Below, one piece after another: positions 35,728-44,956 of a stretch of 64,000 nucleotides of DNA. Each line of letters begins with the position of its first letter. Position 1 is the stretch's first letter. Position numbers and translations under genes: made by a program. The notes below the pieces were generated by a model. The model searched no databases and was not told the origin of the DNA. It saw only the letters and a program-made list of their open reading frames with translations. Origin of the DNA: CAYRNY01 sp964425755 (GTDB taxonomy: Bacteria; Chloroflexota; Anaerolineae; Aggregatilineales; Aggregatilineaceae); contig CAYRNY010000012.1 in the NCBI GenBank assembly GCA_964425755.1, forward strand, positions 62,001 through 126,000, read 5' to 3'.

Positions 35728-35749
35728 TCGGGCCCGAAGGCAGGCCCGA
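35728..35749. terminator. Intrinsic terminator shared by convergent genes
   Basis: A stem of TCGGGCC with GGCCCGA is followed on the minus strand by TTTTTA and on the plus strand by a weaker run (CTTTT about 10 nt later). It mainly serves the L,D-transpeptidase gene. Confidence 0.8.
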
Positions 35750-35788
35750 AATCCAGCTTTTCAGCATAGCGCGTACGCGCTCTACGCA

Positions 35789-36856
35789 TTAGCCCGGCTT
35801 TTCGTCGTACACATAAACGCGGGTATTCATGTTGATCCAGTTATCCCACAGCCACTTCGCATCGCTGACGGTGAGGTTTACGCAGCCGTGCGACCAGTAG
35901 TAGCCGAAGTTATCGTGCCAGTAGACGCCGTGCAGCGCCTCGCGCCAGTTGAAATACATGTGGTACGGGACCTGGTCGAGCGCGTAGAAGTCGTCGCTGC
36001 CGACAGCGCCCTCCATCGGCCCCACCTCCCAGAATAGCTCGACCTTCCATACGCCGGGATCGGTGCGCCACTTTTCCTCGTCCATATCGCCGGTAGACAC
36101 CAGCGTCGCCATGACGGGGCGCTCGCCTTCGTAGGCGACGAGGTTTTGCTCGTACGTGCTCACGCCGACCCAGCGCCAGTTGAAAACGGCGGGGGGCGTG
36201 GGATGCACAATGCTGAGATTGGTCTGGATGGTCCACTGGTTCGGCCCGACCAGGTGCCAGTCCCACTCGTCGACGCGCACAGTGGCGTAGATGTTCATCA
36301 GGTCATAGCGGTCAAACGATCCCGATTGCCGGCAGTTGCGCTGGCCGCCCGGTGTGAGTGACGTGCAATGATCGTAGATCGCCCAGGCGAAGGGCATCTC
36401 CATGTGGTTGATAATCACGCCGGTGAACGTCGAGGGTTCAGCGAAGTTTGCGTTTCTGAGTGACGCCCACCGACCGGGGCGAATCTCCGCCCAATTGCCG
36501 GACGTCTGGAGCACATTGACATAGCTGCTGCGACCGGCGGTAAAGATTTCCACCACCTCGCCGCCGGGCGCGTTGTAGAGCGGCACTTTGTCGGCGTCGA
36601 AATAGATGAAGTCCTGTCCCGCGATCACGCCCATATCGTACGGTATGGGCGTCACGTTGGGATAGGGCTGTGCCGCCATAACCGCGTCACACTCCGGCGT
36701 GCGCAGGGTCTGGTGCGTGATGCCAGCGCAACGAGGGTGCCCCTGGGCGACAGCCGGGGGCGCAGCAGGGGTTACCTGGGCGGCATGGGCCGGCACCAGG
36801 CCAGCCAGAGTAGCGATCAGGGCGGCAAGTATGGCGAGTACGCGGACGTTTAGCAT
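35789..36856 (-). CDS. Secreted L,D-transpeptidase (YkuD) protein
   Basis: A 355-residue exported protein with a signal peptide starting at the ATG at 36856 (MLNVRVLAILAALIATLAGL), preceded by GGAG; the frame extends 70 codons further upstream without support. The C-terminal YkuD domain has the catalytic motif YYWSHGCVNLTVSDAKWLW, with the Cys and both His. The N-terminal part contains an SH3-like segment (VPLYNAPGGEVVEIF). Such enzymes make 3-3 peptidoglycan cross-links or attach proteins to the wall. Confidence 0.92.
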   Translation of the reverse strand: MLNVRVLAILAALIATLAGLVPAHAAQVTPAAPPAVAQGHPRCAGITHQTLRTPECDAVMAAQPYPNVTPIPYDMGVIAGQDFIYFDADKVPLYNAPGGEVVEIFTAGRSSYVNVLQTSGNWAEIRPGRWASLRNANFAEPSTFTGVIINHMEMPFAWAIYDHCTSLTPGGQRNCRQSGSFDRYDLMNIYATVRVDEWDWHLVGPNQWTIQTNLSIVHPTPPAVFNWRWVGVSTYEQNLVAYEGERPVMATLVSTGDMDEEKWRTDPGVWKVELFWEVGPMEGAVGSDDFYALDQVPYHMYFNWREALHGVYWHDNFGYYWSHGCVNLTVSDAKWLWDNWINMNTRVYVYDEKPG

Positions 36857-37195
36857 ACCAACTCCATCAAATTCGAACATTTTACTGCGATCATACCGCA
36901 AATCGATCACATGCTGGCGCGACGTGGGGTAAGCGCCGGGCACGCGTCTGAAAACTGATTCGCGCGGAAAAGGCCATAACGCCGGTCGCGTGTGTTGCGA
37001 TGTGTGGCAGGCGAGAATCCGCAACTTGACCATCCTGTCGCGTGGCCGCAGGCACACGCAAGCCATCTAAGCTGGCAGCTTGTTTGTGCGGGAATATCGC
37101 ATTACAAATGTGGCGTTACAATATATTGTTAGATATGGTGAGTCGCCTGGATGCCGTGTCACACGCGCCCGGTTCGGAGATTGACAGAACCCAAC
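36857..37195. other. Divergent intergenic region
   Basis: 339 bp between two divergent genes. The half next to the permease is AT-rich (around 37100-37140) and probably holds promoters. No operator or RNA was recognised. Confidence 0.4.
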
Positions 37196-40033
37196 ATGCT
37201 GCACACACGTACGATCAAAGTCTGGCGAGACATAATGGCCCAGAAACCGCGCACCATGCTGGTTGTGTTCAGCATCTTCTGTGGCGTGCTGGGTGTGGTG
37301 TCGTTGACGACAATGGGCCAGCTCATCAGCCGCCAGCTGGAGCGCGATCTGCGCCCGTCCGAAATGGCGATGTTGCGTATGCTGGTCGAAGCACCGCCCG
37401 GCGACCCGATCGACAACGCGGCTGTGCTGCGTGCCTTGCAGAACCAGGACACCTTGACGCGCGTCGAGGGTCAGGCAGTCTATACATTTGAATGGCGCAA
37501 ACCCGGCACGGATGAATTCCATAGCGGCGCATTGTTCGCGTATTCCGAACCGTTTGAAGAGGTGCAATTGGAGCCGGTGCGTCTCTTGCAGGGACGTTAT
37601 CCGATCAACGGGCAGGATGAGGTCGCCATTGAGCAGCGCATGGCGGATCGTTTTGGGCTGGCGATAGGTGATGTGCTCGACGTTCGCACGGCCAGAAACG
37701 CCGTCAAGCAGATGCGGATTGTCGGCATTGTGTTTCAACCGTATCTTTACATTGGTGCCGGTGACGGGTCGACGAGCGTCTATGCCACTTATGACGACGC
37801 TCAGCAGATCGTTGGCTTCACCGGTTTCACTTCGTTTTATGCACGGTTCACGAATTTCGGTGCGGCGCTTCAGGGGTCTGGCCAGTTTCGCAACATCATC
37901 AACGCAGAGACACCTTACAACGTGGTCGTGTACGTGCGCACCGATCCGGACAGTAACCCGTTCCTGGTCAGCATGCGGCAGTTCACCCAGGTGCTGGCGG
38001 CCCTGGCGATTGTCGTGTTGATCGTTGCCTGTCTGCTGGTCGCCAACATCATCAACGTGATGATCGCCGAACAACGCAGGCAGATCGGGACAATGAAAAC
38101 CTTGGGGGCGACCTACTTCGATATCCTGGCGATTTATTTGGGCCTGGCGCTGGCATACGGTTTGCTTGGCACGGTGCCGGGCATTGTCGCCGGCGTACCG
38201 CTGGGCCAGTGGGCAGCGCGACAAATCGCGCCGCTTGCCAATACGATTCTGGTGGATACAACGCCCTCGTGGCAGATTATCATCCTGAGCCTGGCCCTGG
38301 GGCTGTTGATGCCTGTGCTGGCGGCAGTGATCCCTGTGTTAAACGGTATGCATGTTTCGATCCTGGAAGCGATGACCGATCAGGGAATTGAAACACGGTA
38401 CGGGCGCGGCTTGATGCCGTTTCTTGTCCGCGCGGTGCGCTTGCCCACGCTAATCAGGCACGTGCTCAACAACATTTTCCGGCACAAAGCCCGCCTGACG
38501 CTGACGTTTGGGGCGCTGACGGCAGCAGCGGGAGCGTTTATGGGTGTGGTGGTCATCGTGGATACGCTGGACGACGTGCTGGATTACGTTGAAGACCACC
38601 TTGGCTACTCCATTGAAAGCGATCTCGATACCATCGATCTTGTCAATCTGCGCGAATCGCTGTTGATGCCAGAACCCATCATGGCGATCGAGCCGGGCGT
38701 TGCCATCAAGCTGGTACTGCCGCAAATGCTCGAACCTGGCAGCGAGGATGACCGCGAGCTTTTTGAAGATGAACCGCTGGATATCACGACGCGGGATGAA
38801 TACCTGTATGTGGCCGCCCTGGACCCGCGCACGGATGCCTTGCAGAACGTGTTGATCGAGGGTGCCGGGTGGGAACACAATCCTGAGCGGCGCGGGATCG
38901 TGCTCACACAAGAGGCGGCGCAGATCTACGACAAGACGCTCGGCGACACGATCCTGCTCAAGTCTCCGAATGCTGAAGAAGCGTTTGAGATCATCGGTGT
39001 TGCAGACCTGCCGTTGGAGATCGGCTTGATGGAATGGCAGCAGTTGCGCGACTTCGTCGGCGAGATCCAGGTCGCGCCCACGCCCAATGCCTACTGGGAA
39101 CAAGTCCAGCTTGAGCTGGAGGTAGAAGACAGCGGCTTTGAGAATGGCAGCGTTTGGGCTGTCGGCATCGATGAGCAGGTGGGCCAGTTTCTCGTGCGCG
39201 ACTTTGACCCGGCACAACCCGGTGTGATCATCAGCCGCGCGGTAGCTCAGGCAGGCGGATGGCAAGTCGGTGACATGATTGAGCTCGCGCCAGCAGATGG
39301 CGGGCTGCTCGAAACGCTGCTTTCGCCACCGAGCGCAACGTATCCCATCCTGGCGATCGTCGACATTACGCCGGCACAGCTCGCGCTGGTCAGTGACGCG
39401 ATTCCGCCCGCGCTGCGCGAAGTCATGCAAGGACAGCCGGCAGCGCAGTTGCCGGTTATCGCGATGGACTGGCAAGCGTTGGCTGAGCTGGTCAGGTTAG
39501 ATTACGATGCGCTCGCCCCTGCCACGATCCGCTTTGACCTGCTGCAGCCCGCGATCAACGAGACGCGGGCTGCAGCGCGTCCGGTGTTCCACAACCAGGA
39601 CAGCTTCAGCGAACGAGTCGTACAGATTATGGTGGGCGTCGCCAGCGTCATGAGTTTTGCTGCCTTGCTGCTGGCTGTCGTGGGCGGTGTCGGCCTGCTG
39701 ACCATCATGTCGGTCAACGTGCTTGAACGCCAGCGCGAGATCGGTGTCATGCGCTCGGTTGGTGCAACATCTACGGAGATTCTAAAGCAGTTCCTGTTAG
39801 AGGGTTTGCTGATTGGCGTGGGGGCGTGGATAGCAGGGCTGCCGCTGAGCTATGTGATCAGCCGCGTGCTGATTACGTTGACGCCGTACAACGACGTGAT
39901 TGTGTTCCGTTACACTTTGGTCGCGCCGGTTGCCGGGCTGGTGGGAATGTTGCTGGTGACGACACTGGCAACGTTTTACCCGTCGATCATCGCCACACGC
40001 AAGACCGTTTCCGAAATCTTGCGCTACAAGTGA
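37196..40033 (+). CDS. Double-FtsX ABC transporter permease (MacB/LolE-like)
   Basis: A 945-residue membrane protein with two FtsX-type four-helix units: an N-terminal helix at about 20, three helices at 270-400, another N-terminal-like helix at about 430, and a final three-helix set at 820-940. Large extracytoplasmic domains lie between them. FtsX marks include IAEQRRQIGTMKTLGATYFD and LERQREIGVMRSVGATSTEI. The upstream distance favours the ATG at 37196. No ATP-binding gene lies next to it, so the partner ATPase must be elsewhere. It probably moves a lipid, peptide or envelope component. Confidence 0.9.
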   Translation: MLHTRTIKVWRDIMAQKPRTMLVVFSIFCGVLGVVSLTTMGQLISRQLERDLRPSEMAMLRMLVEAPPGDPIDNAAVLRALQNQDTLTRVEGQAVYTFEWRKPGTDEFHSGALFAYSEPFEEVQLEPVRLLQGRYPINGQDEVAIEQRMADRFGLAIGDVLDVRTARNAVKQMRIVGIVFQPYLYIGAGDGSTSVYATYDDAQQIVGFTGFTSFYARFTNFGAALQGSGQFRNIINAETPYNVVVYVRTDPDSNPFLVSMRQFTQVLAALAIVVLIVACLLVANIINVMIAEQRRQIGTMKTLGATYFDILAIYLGLALAYGLLGTVPGIVAGVPLGQWAARQIAPLANTILVDTTPSWQIIILSLALGLLMPVLAAVIPVLNGMHVSILEAMTDQGIETRYGRGLMPFLVRAVRLPTLIRHVLNNIFRHKARLTLTFGALTAAAGAFMGVVVIVDTLDDVLDYVEDHLGYSIESDLDTIDLVNLRESLLMPEPIMAIEPGVAIKLVLPQMLEPGSEDDRELFEDEPLDITTRDEYLYVAALDPRTDALQNVLIEGAGWEHNPERRGIVLTQEAAQIYDKTLGDTILLKSPNAEEAFEIIGVADLPLEIGLMEWQQLRDFVGEIQVAPTPNAYWEQVQLELEVEDSGFENGSVWAVGIDEQVGQFLVRDFDPAQPGVIISRAVAQAGGWQVGDMIELAPADGGLLETLLSPPSATYPILAIVDITPAQLALVSDAIPPALREVMQGQPAAQLPVIAMDWQALAELVRLDYDALAPATIRFDLLQPAINETRAAARPVFHNQDSFSERVVQIMVGVASVMSFAALLLAVVGGVGLLTIMSVNVLERQREIGVMRSVGATSTEILKQFLLEGLLIGVGAWIAGLPLSYVISRVLITLTPYNDVIVFRYTLVAPVAGLVGMLLVTTLATFYPSIIATRKTVSEILRYK

Positions 40034-40125
40034 AATACCCAGCACCAGGAGGGAAAAACTCGCCCCGTTTCCGGGCAAGGCGCATCTTGCGTGATGTGCG
40101 CCGGTTGGAGGGCGCGGGCAAGCGA

Positions 40126-40779
40126 TCAGCTATCTTCGGAATCCCCGAAGTAACGCTGGCGATGTTTCATGAACGTCCGGACCGTCTGCAGCAGGTCGTA
40201 CTTGCACGGGTAGCGCATCTCACCCCAATAGGGGCGCGGCTCCCCAAGTACTTGCCAGTGGATACCCATCAGCCGATACAGCCGCAGCATCGAGGATGTC
40301 ATCGCGGCGCAAACGTTACAATACCCCCGCGCGCGCATCTCTTGCCAGGCGTAACCCATAAGCCCCAGGAAAAGTTTGTGTTGTGGATCGCTGCGCTTAG
40401 GCCGCAGCAGGATCGCGCGCCCGGTGTCGACCACCTGCTGGGCCGGCGCGATCTCCAGATCATATGCAGCTTCGGTAGGGAGTGGACGTTCGGGGGATGG
40501 GAAAACCAGCCGTCCGGTGATTATCATATGCTCGCCTTCCCATCCCACCATGTGCAGCGCCTGATCGTCGTATTCATCGCACTCAACGCCATCCGGTAGA
40601 TCGGCTGGCGTGGCCCACCCCTGGCGAAGCACCTCCGCGTACCGGGCGCGGTAGATCGCTTGCCGTTCTTCGGACGATTGGGCCGCAGCGAAACGGATGG
40701 TGGGATTGAGCAGGATGAACTGCCGTGTAAAGTCGTCCCATATATCGGCAGCACGGTCTACGGTCAGGTCACCAGGCAT
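40126..40779 (-). CDS. LuxI/FeeM-like acyltransferase-fold protein
   Basis: 217 residues with the GNAT-type fold of autoinducer synthases. LuxI-like key positions are recognisable: RARYAEVLRQGW (Arg and Trp), the acidic E-x-D-x-x-D block in ECDEYDDQALH, Arg in MIITGRLVF, and the later TEAAYDLEI and DTGRAILL (Glu, Arg). The family makes N-acyl-homoserine lactones or N-acyl amino acids from acyl carriers. No LuxR-type receptor is adjacent. An ordinary acetyltransferase is the alternative. Confidence 0.65.
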   Translation of the reverse strand: MPGDLTVDRAADIWDDFTRQFILLNPTIRFAAAQSSEERQAIYRARYAEVLRQGWATPADLPDGVECDEYDDQALHMVGWEGEHMIITGRLVFPSPERPLPTEAAYDLEIAPAQQVVDTGRAILLRPKRSDPQHKLFLGLMGYAWQEMRARGYCNVCAAMTSSMLRLYRLMGIHWQVLGEPRPYWGEMRYPCKYDLLQTVRTFMKHRQRYFGDSEDS

Positions 40780-40813
40780 CGCTTGACTTCCTCGCGGGCT
40801 CTACCGGCGCCGG

Positions 40814-41497
40814 TTACTCGTTGAGCGTGCCAAAAGTCACCACGTCACCTGCCATATGATAGTCCGCAGCGAGGGGTTCAGTTGACGAGCGAAAGCCCTG
40901 CCCGAAGATGGTAAACCGGGCGATGTGGTCCAGGTGCCCGATCTGGTACGATTGGCCGTCCAGGGTGAACGGAGCAACTGCCGTCTGGGTTGTGTCCGAG
41001 TGGACGAGCAGCACGCCGATATCGGGTTCCTGGACGTTGAGCATGCTGTAAAGGCGTCCCTCAAAGGAAGCCACCCGCGCGCCGCGTGCAAATGACTCAG
41101 GGTCATCAAAGCTGATGTCGGCTGGGGATTCATTGTAGTAGATATCGAAGCGGGCGCTGGTTGTGGCGGCGAAAATATTCTGATAATTTGAGCGCCCGAT
41201 GGCTGAGCCTGACGCCACGAATGTGAAGCGCGCTTCCACTTCGCTCCGGAACATGGCAGGCGTGTCCGGGGCAAACAGCAGTTCGCTCGGCAGCCCTTCC
41301 AGGTGGGTGATATAACCGTAACTGGTCAGGTCAAACATGCTTTGATTGATATGTCCGATGAACTCGATGGCAGTCTGCCCGTTGGGTGCTGTGCCGACTT
41401 CTGCGGGGGATTCCTGGGCTTGCGTCGCGCCGAGCAAAGGCATCAATGCGAACGCCATGCCGAAGGCAAAAACGGATATCCTCAACAGCTTTTTCAT
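40814..41497 (-). CDS. Secreted protein of unknown function
   Basis: 227 residues with a signal peptide (MKKLLRISVFAFGMAFALMP, then GATQAQ). The mature part is beta-rich with no Cys and reads like a secreted all-beta protein (EARFTFVASGSAIG, ARFDIYYNESPADI). No family was recognised. It begins about 170 bp after a TGTAAC-type inverted repeat and a minus-strand TATACT, a likely regulated promoter. Confidence 0.75.
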   Translation of the reverse strand: MKKLLRISVFAFGMAFALMPLLGATQAQESPAEVGTAPNGQTAIEFIGHINQSMFDLTSYGYITHLEGLPSELLFAPDTPAMFRSEVEARFTFVASGSAIGRSNYQNIFAATTSARFDIYYNESPADISFDDPESFARGARVASFEGRLYSMLNVQEPDIGVLLVHSDTTQTAVAPFTLDGQSYQIGHLDHIARFTIFGQGFRSSTEPLAADYHMAGDVVTFGTLNE

Positions 41498-41637
41498 TAG
41501 AAGGTCTACTTTCTGCTAAACGGTCAGTGCGTGCGCCGGGCCTACCGCCTGCAAAGAGAAGCTCGTCCTCACGGATGAGCGATAAGCACTCTCAACCAGG
41601 CTGGTGAATCCGGCTGGTTGTTACTCTCCTTGTGCGA

Positions 41638-41664
41638 TGTAACATTTTCATGACTGATGTTACA
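41638..41664. promoter_or_regulatory. TGTAAC-type inverted repeat (candidate operator)
   Basis: TGTAAC and GTTACA are separated by 15 nt. On the minus strand the repeat follows directly after TATACT (41671-41676), so a bound protein would block the start of the secreted-protein transcript. Similar repeats occur at 51928 and 52125. Confidence 0.5.
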
Positions 41665-41898
41665 CTAATAGTATAATTAAAGTTCGCCGAGATGCAAATT
41701 TCCCGACAGGATCTGCGGACAACCGATCGCAGCAGCGGCATACCACTTGTGCCCGGCTATCCTGAAACGAGCAGGTTACGCCTCGAACGCTGCGGCATTG
41801 AACCTCAAGCGTCCGGGAGTCAGCAGGTCACCAATGGCTAAAGGGCCGGGTTGCGGCCCGTTGATTGGATTGGCTTCCGTCCGAAAGGGGAAAACTAA

Positions 41899-41926
41899 AA
41901 GGGCTTCACAGGATTGTGAAGCCCTT
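41899..41926 (-). terminator. Intrinsic terminator of the SHOCT/copper operon
   Basis: A perfect 12-bp stem (AAGGGCTTCACA with TGTGAAGCCCTT, 4-nt loop) is followed on the minus strand by TTTAGTTTTC. Confidence 0.88.
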
Positions 41927-41934
41927 CGATTTCG

Positions 41935-42144
41935 TCAGCGGCTGAGGTCATCACGCAGTTCCAGGTATTCCGCCCGGCTGATCTCGCCGCGCGCGTAGCG
42001 TTCTGCGAGGATGTCGAGCGCGCTTGGCGTCGTATGCCGCTGTTCGCGTCGCAGCGGCTGCTGCTCTGGGCCCGGCAGCCAGCCGAACGCGTACGCCAGC
42101 ACTACTACAATCAGAATAGGGACCAGTAATCCGAAGCCCATCAT
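41935..42144 (-). CDS. Small SHOCT-domain membrane protein
   Basis: 69 residues: one membrane helix (LLVPILIVVVLAYAFGWL) and a C-terminal SHOCT domain (ALDILAERYARGEISRAEYL, then ELRDDL). SHOCT is a short oligomerisation motif. It is the last gene before the terminator. It lies 32 bp after a paralogous gene, and both follow the copper ATPase. Confidence 0.85.
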   Translation of the reverse strand: MMGFGLLVPILIVVVLAYAFGWLPGPEQQPLRREQRHTTPSALDILAERYARGEISRAEYLELRDDLSR

Positions 42145-42176
42145 TGTTATAACACCTCCTTGTGTGTTGTCCGAAC

Positions 42177-42446
42177 TTATGTCCTGAGATCGTCACGCAT
42201 CTGCTCAAATTCGGCCTTGCTGATCTCGCCGCGTGCGTAGCGTTCTTGGAGTATCTCCAGCGCACGCTGCGAGCCGCGATCACGGTTCGCCGTGCCATCA
42301 TGGGCGGTGCCGCTGGTGGCACTCGGCGCAACGTAAGTGCGGAGAAGCCACACGCCCAACGCGATCAGCCCGCCCCAGAACAGGAGCATCATCAGCCCGC
42401 CAGCGATCACTGTTTCCCAGCCATAGCCGTGATGTGGATACCACAT
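42177..42446 (-). CDS. Small SHOCT-domain membrane protein (paralogue)
   Basis: 89 residues starting MWYPHHGYGW, with one membrane helix (GGLMMLLFWGGLIALGVWLL) and a SHOCT domain (ALEILQERYARGEISKAEFE, then QMRDDL) nearly identical to that of the next gene. AAGGAGG and GAGG precede the ATG at 42446. The His-rich N-terminus (YPHHGYGW) could bind metal. A longer frame to 42593 would overlap the ATPase gene. Confidence 0.85.
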   Translation of the reverse strand: MWYPHHGYGWETVIAGGLMMLLFWGGLIALGVWLLRTYVAPSATSGTAHDGTANRDRGSQRALEILQERYARGEISKAEFEQMRDDLRT

Positions 42447-42589
42447 TGTTACCTCGCTTCCTCCTTCTAATCTCACGTCAGAGTCTAGCGTGTGCGTTTG
42501 AAGTTCCTGTGTCCAGAATATGAAGTTTCTGTAACATTCCGAGAAAACCATCCGTCCCGGCAGCAGCGCTGGTTCCAGGAGGGTGTGAA

Positions 42590-44653
42590 TCACACCCCTA
42601 GCTGTACCCGCCGCAGCAACTGCGCATTGAGCGCGACAATCACCGTGCTCAGCGACATGAACAACGCGCCAACCGCAGGCGAGAGCACGATCCCGACCGG
42701 GGCCAGAACCCCCGCCGCCAGCGGCAAGGCAAAGACGTTATAACCCGTAGCCCAGATCAAGTTCTGGATCATCTTGCGGTAGGTCGCGTGGCTTAACTCA
42801 AAAATGCTGACCACGTCGCGAGGATTGCTGCGCACCAGGATGATCCCCGCCGATTCGATCGCGACATCCGTGCCGCTGCCGATGGCGATCCCGACGTCGG
42901 CCCGCGTCAGGGCCGGGGCATCATTCACGCCGTCACCGACCATCGCGACCTGTTTGCCCTGCTTCTGAAGTTCAGCCACCTTCTGTTCTTTGTGTTCCGG
43001 CAGCACCTCGGCAAAGTACGTATCGATGCCGAGGTCCTCCGCCACCGCGCGCGCGACTGCTTCGCTATCGCCTGTGAGCATGGCAACCTCGATCTCCAGC
43101 TCATGGAGGCGACGCACAACGGCGTGACTTTCCTCGCGGATCACATCTGCCAGGGCGAATGCGGCTACCGCCTGATCGTTATCGACCAGGTAAACGACAG
43201 TTTGCCCTTTCGCGCCGGCATTATCCCGGAACTGCCGCAGCCCGTCAGGTAGATCGAGTTCCAGCATTTCCAGCAGGCGCGGCCCGCCAACATAGACGGT
43301 GCGCCCATCGTAGGTGGCCTGGATGCCCCGCCCTTTGATCGCCTCGAAGTCGCTCACCTCTGGCGGCGTAAGATTGCGTTTTTCCGCTGCGCGGCGAATC
43401 CCGCGCGCGATCAGGTGTTCGGAGTCGCCTTCCACCGCCAGCGCCAGCGCCAACGCCTGTTCTTCGTCCCAACCGTTCGCCGTCGCTATGTTCACCACGC
43501 CGAATTCGCCCTCGGTCAGGGTGCCGGTCTTGTCGAAGATCACGAGGTCGATTGCACGCGCCTCTTCCAGCGCCAGCCGGTCGCGGATCAGAATGCCATT
43601 CTGTGCGCCCAGCGACGTGCTGATGGCTACCACCAGCGGGATTGCCAGCCCCAACGCATGCGGGCAGGCGATCACCAGGACCGTCACGGCACGTTCCAGG
43701 ACCGCCAGCTCAAAGCCCACCGCGATCAGCCACACCACGACCGTGATCGCAGCAACTGCCAGCGCGACATAGAACAACCACCCGGCGGCTCTGTCCGCCA
43801 GAATCTGTGTGTCAGACTTGCTCTGCTGGGCTTCCTCGACCAGCCGCATGATCCCCGCCAGCGCGGTCTCGTCGCCGGTCGCCGTCACACGTATCCGCAG
43901 GCTGCCATCACCGTTGATCGTCCCGCCGATCACCTGGTCCCCCGGGTTCTTCCTGACTGGCCGGGACTCGCCGGTGATCATCGCCTCGTTGACATCAGAA
44001 TGCCCTTCCTCAACTGCGCCATCGGCGGGGATACTCGCGCCAGGGCGTACTAACACCAGATCGTCTTTCTTGAGCTGGCTGACCGGCACTTCTTCCGTCT
44101 CGCCGTTGATGATGCGTTCTGCTGTGTCGGGCATCAGTTTGGCGAGCTCATTCAACGCGCCGGACGCCTGGCGCACGCTGCGCATCTCGATCCAGTGGCC
44201 GAGCAGCATCACGTCGATCAAGGTCGCCATTTCCCAAAAGAAGCCGCTGTCTGGCGAGACAAACACGGCGAACAGGCTGTAGACAAACGCCACCGAGATC
44301 GCCAGTGAGATCAACGTCATCATACCCGGACGGCGGTTCTTGACCTCCGGCACCGCCATCTGCAGGAATGGCACGCCGCCGTAAAAGAAGATCGCGATCG
44401 CGAACAGCGGGCCGACCCAGCGATCGCCGGTGAATTCCGGCATGCTGAAGCCAAACCAGTCCTGCAACATCGGGCTGAACAACAGCACCGGGATCGTCAG
44501 CAGCAGCGAGACCCAGAACCGGTTACGGAACATCATCTCGTGGCCGGTGTGGTCCACGTGTGCGCCACCGTGCCCGCCATGATCATGGTCACTTGTAGTA
44601 TGCTGTTTCTCCGTGTTATTGTGTGCGTGTGCTGTGTGAGAATGTTCTGCCAC
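42590..44653 (-). CDS. copB: Copper-type P1B-ATPase (CopB-like)
   Basis: 687 residues. The His-rich N-terminal tail (AEHSHTAHAHNN, then DHDHGGHGGAHVDHTGHE) has no HMA domain. The membrane motif is CPH (VIACPHALGLAIP), characteristic of CopB-type pumps. TGES, DKTGTLTEGEFG with the phosphorylated Asp, and GDGVNDAPALTRADVGIA are intact. The usual SEHP reads SEHL. AAAGG lies 9 nt before a GTG at 44653; an in-frame ATG at 44704 lies inside the putative operator. It exports copper or silver from the cytoplasm and is followed by the two SHOCT genes. Confidence 0.93.
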   Translation of the reverse strand: MAEHSHTAHAHNNTEKQHTTSDHDHGGHGGAHVDHTGHEMMFRNRFWVSLLLTIPVLLFSPMLQDWFGFSMPEFTGDRWVGPLFAIAIFFYGGVPFLQMAVPEVKNRRPGMMTLISLAISVAFVYSLFAVFVSPDSGFFWEMATLIDVMLLGHWIEMRSVRQASGALNELAKLMPDTAERIINGETEEVPVSQLKKDDLVLVRPGASIPADGAVEEGHSDVNEAMITGESRPVRKNPGDQVIGGTINGDGSLRIRVTATGDETALAGIMRLVEEAQQSKSDTQILADRAAGWLFYVALAVAAITVVVWLIAVGFELAVLERAVTVLVIACPHALGLAIPLVVAISTSLGAQNGILIRDRLALEEARAIDLVIFDKTGTLTEGEFGVVNIATANGWDEEQALALALAVEGDSEHLIARGIRRAAEKRNLTPPEVSDFEAIKGRGIQATYDGRTVYVGGPRLLEMLELDLPDGLRQFRDNAGAKGQTVVYLVDNDQAVAAFALADVIREESHAVVRRLHELEIEVAMLTGDSEAVARAVAEDLGIDTYFAEVLPEHKEQKVAELQKQGKQVAMVGDGVNDAPALTRADVGIAIGSGTDVAIESAGIILVRSNPRDVVSIFELSHATYRKMIQNLIWATGYNVFALPLAAGVLAPVGIVLSPAVGALFMSLSTVIVALNAQLLRRVQLGV

Positions 44654-44688
44654 TGCTGAACACCTTTCCAAACGTTGTCCTGAAACTG

Positions 44689-44716
44689 GTACCCACCCCC
44701 CCATGGGAGGGGTATA
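44689..44716. promoter_or_regulatory. CsoR-like operator before the copper ATPase
   Basis: The C-run/G-run near-palindrome around TACCCACCCCCCCATGGG and the following AGGGGTATA strongly resembles CsoR operators (C-rich arm, short spacer, G-rich arm flanked by TA). It lies 36-63 bp before the GTG start of copB, suggesting copper-dependent derepression. No csoR gene is nearby. Confidence 0.6.
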
Positions 44717-44892
44717 TCAACAACTATAGATGAAACGCGCTCAACCAGCATCCGCCAAATGACCTATATCGTGATGCGTCATCATGCGCAGTAAATGCGA
44801 TCTACGCGGGTTCGATGCCTGCTACAGCGGTTGCTGGCTGCTCGCCCGGCACGTACCACAGCCACCATCCAGCCCCGGCACTAACACAACAC

Positions 44893-44916
44893 GGCCCGGG
44901 GAGACATCCCCAGGCC
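44893..44916 (-). terminator. Hairpin terminator after the propeller/cytochrome gene
   Basis: GGCC-CGGGGA pairs with TCCCC(A)-GGCC around a GACA loop. On the minus strand it is followed by GTGTTGTGTTAG. It lies 40 bp past the stop. Confidence 0.6.
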
Positions 44917-44956
44917 GCGCGATTGATATCCTGCCGGTTGTTGTGTGGCCGGGCAG

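Noticed and set aside
37067..38224. A 385-codon minus-strand frame opposite the FtsX permease
   Set aside because: It is antisense to a well-supported membrane protein; Arg/His-rich shadow sequence without motifs.
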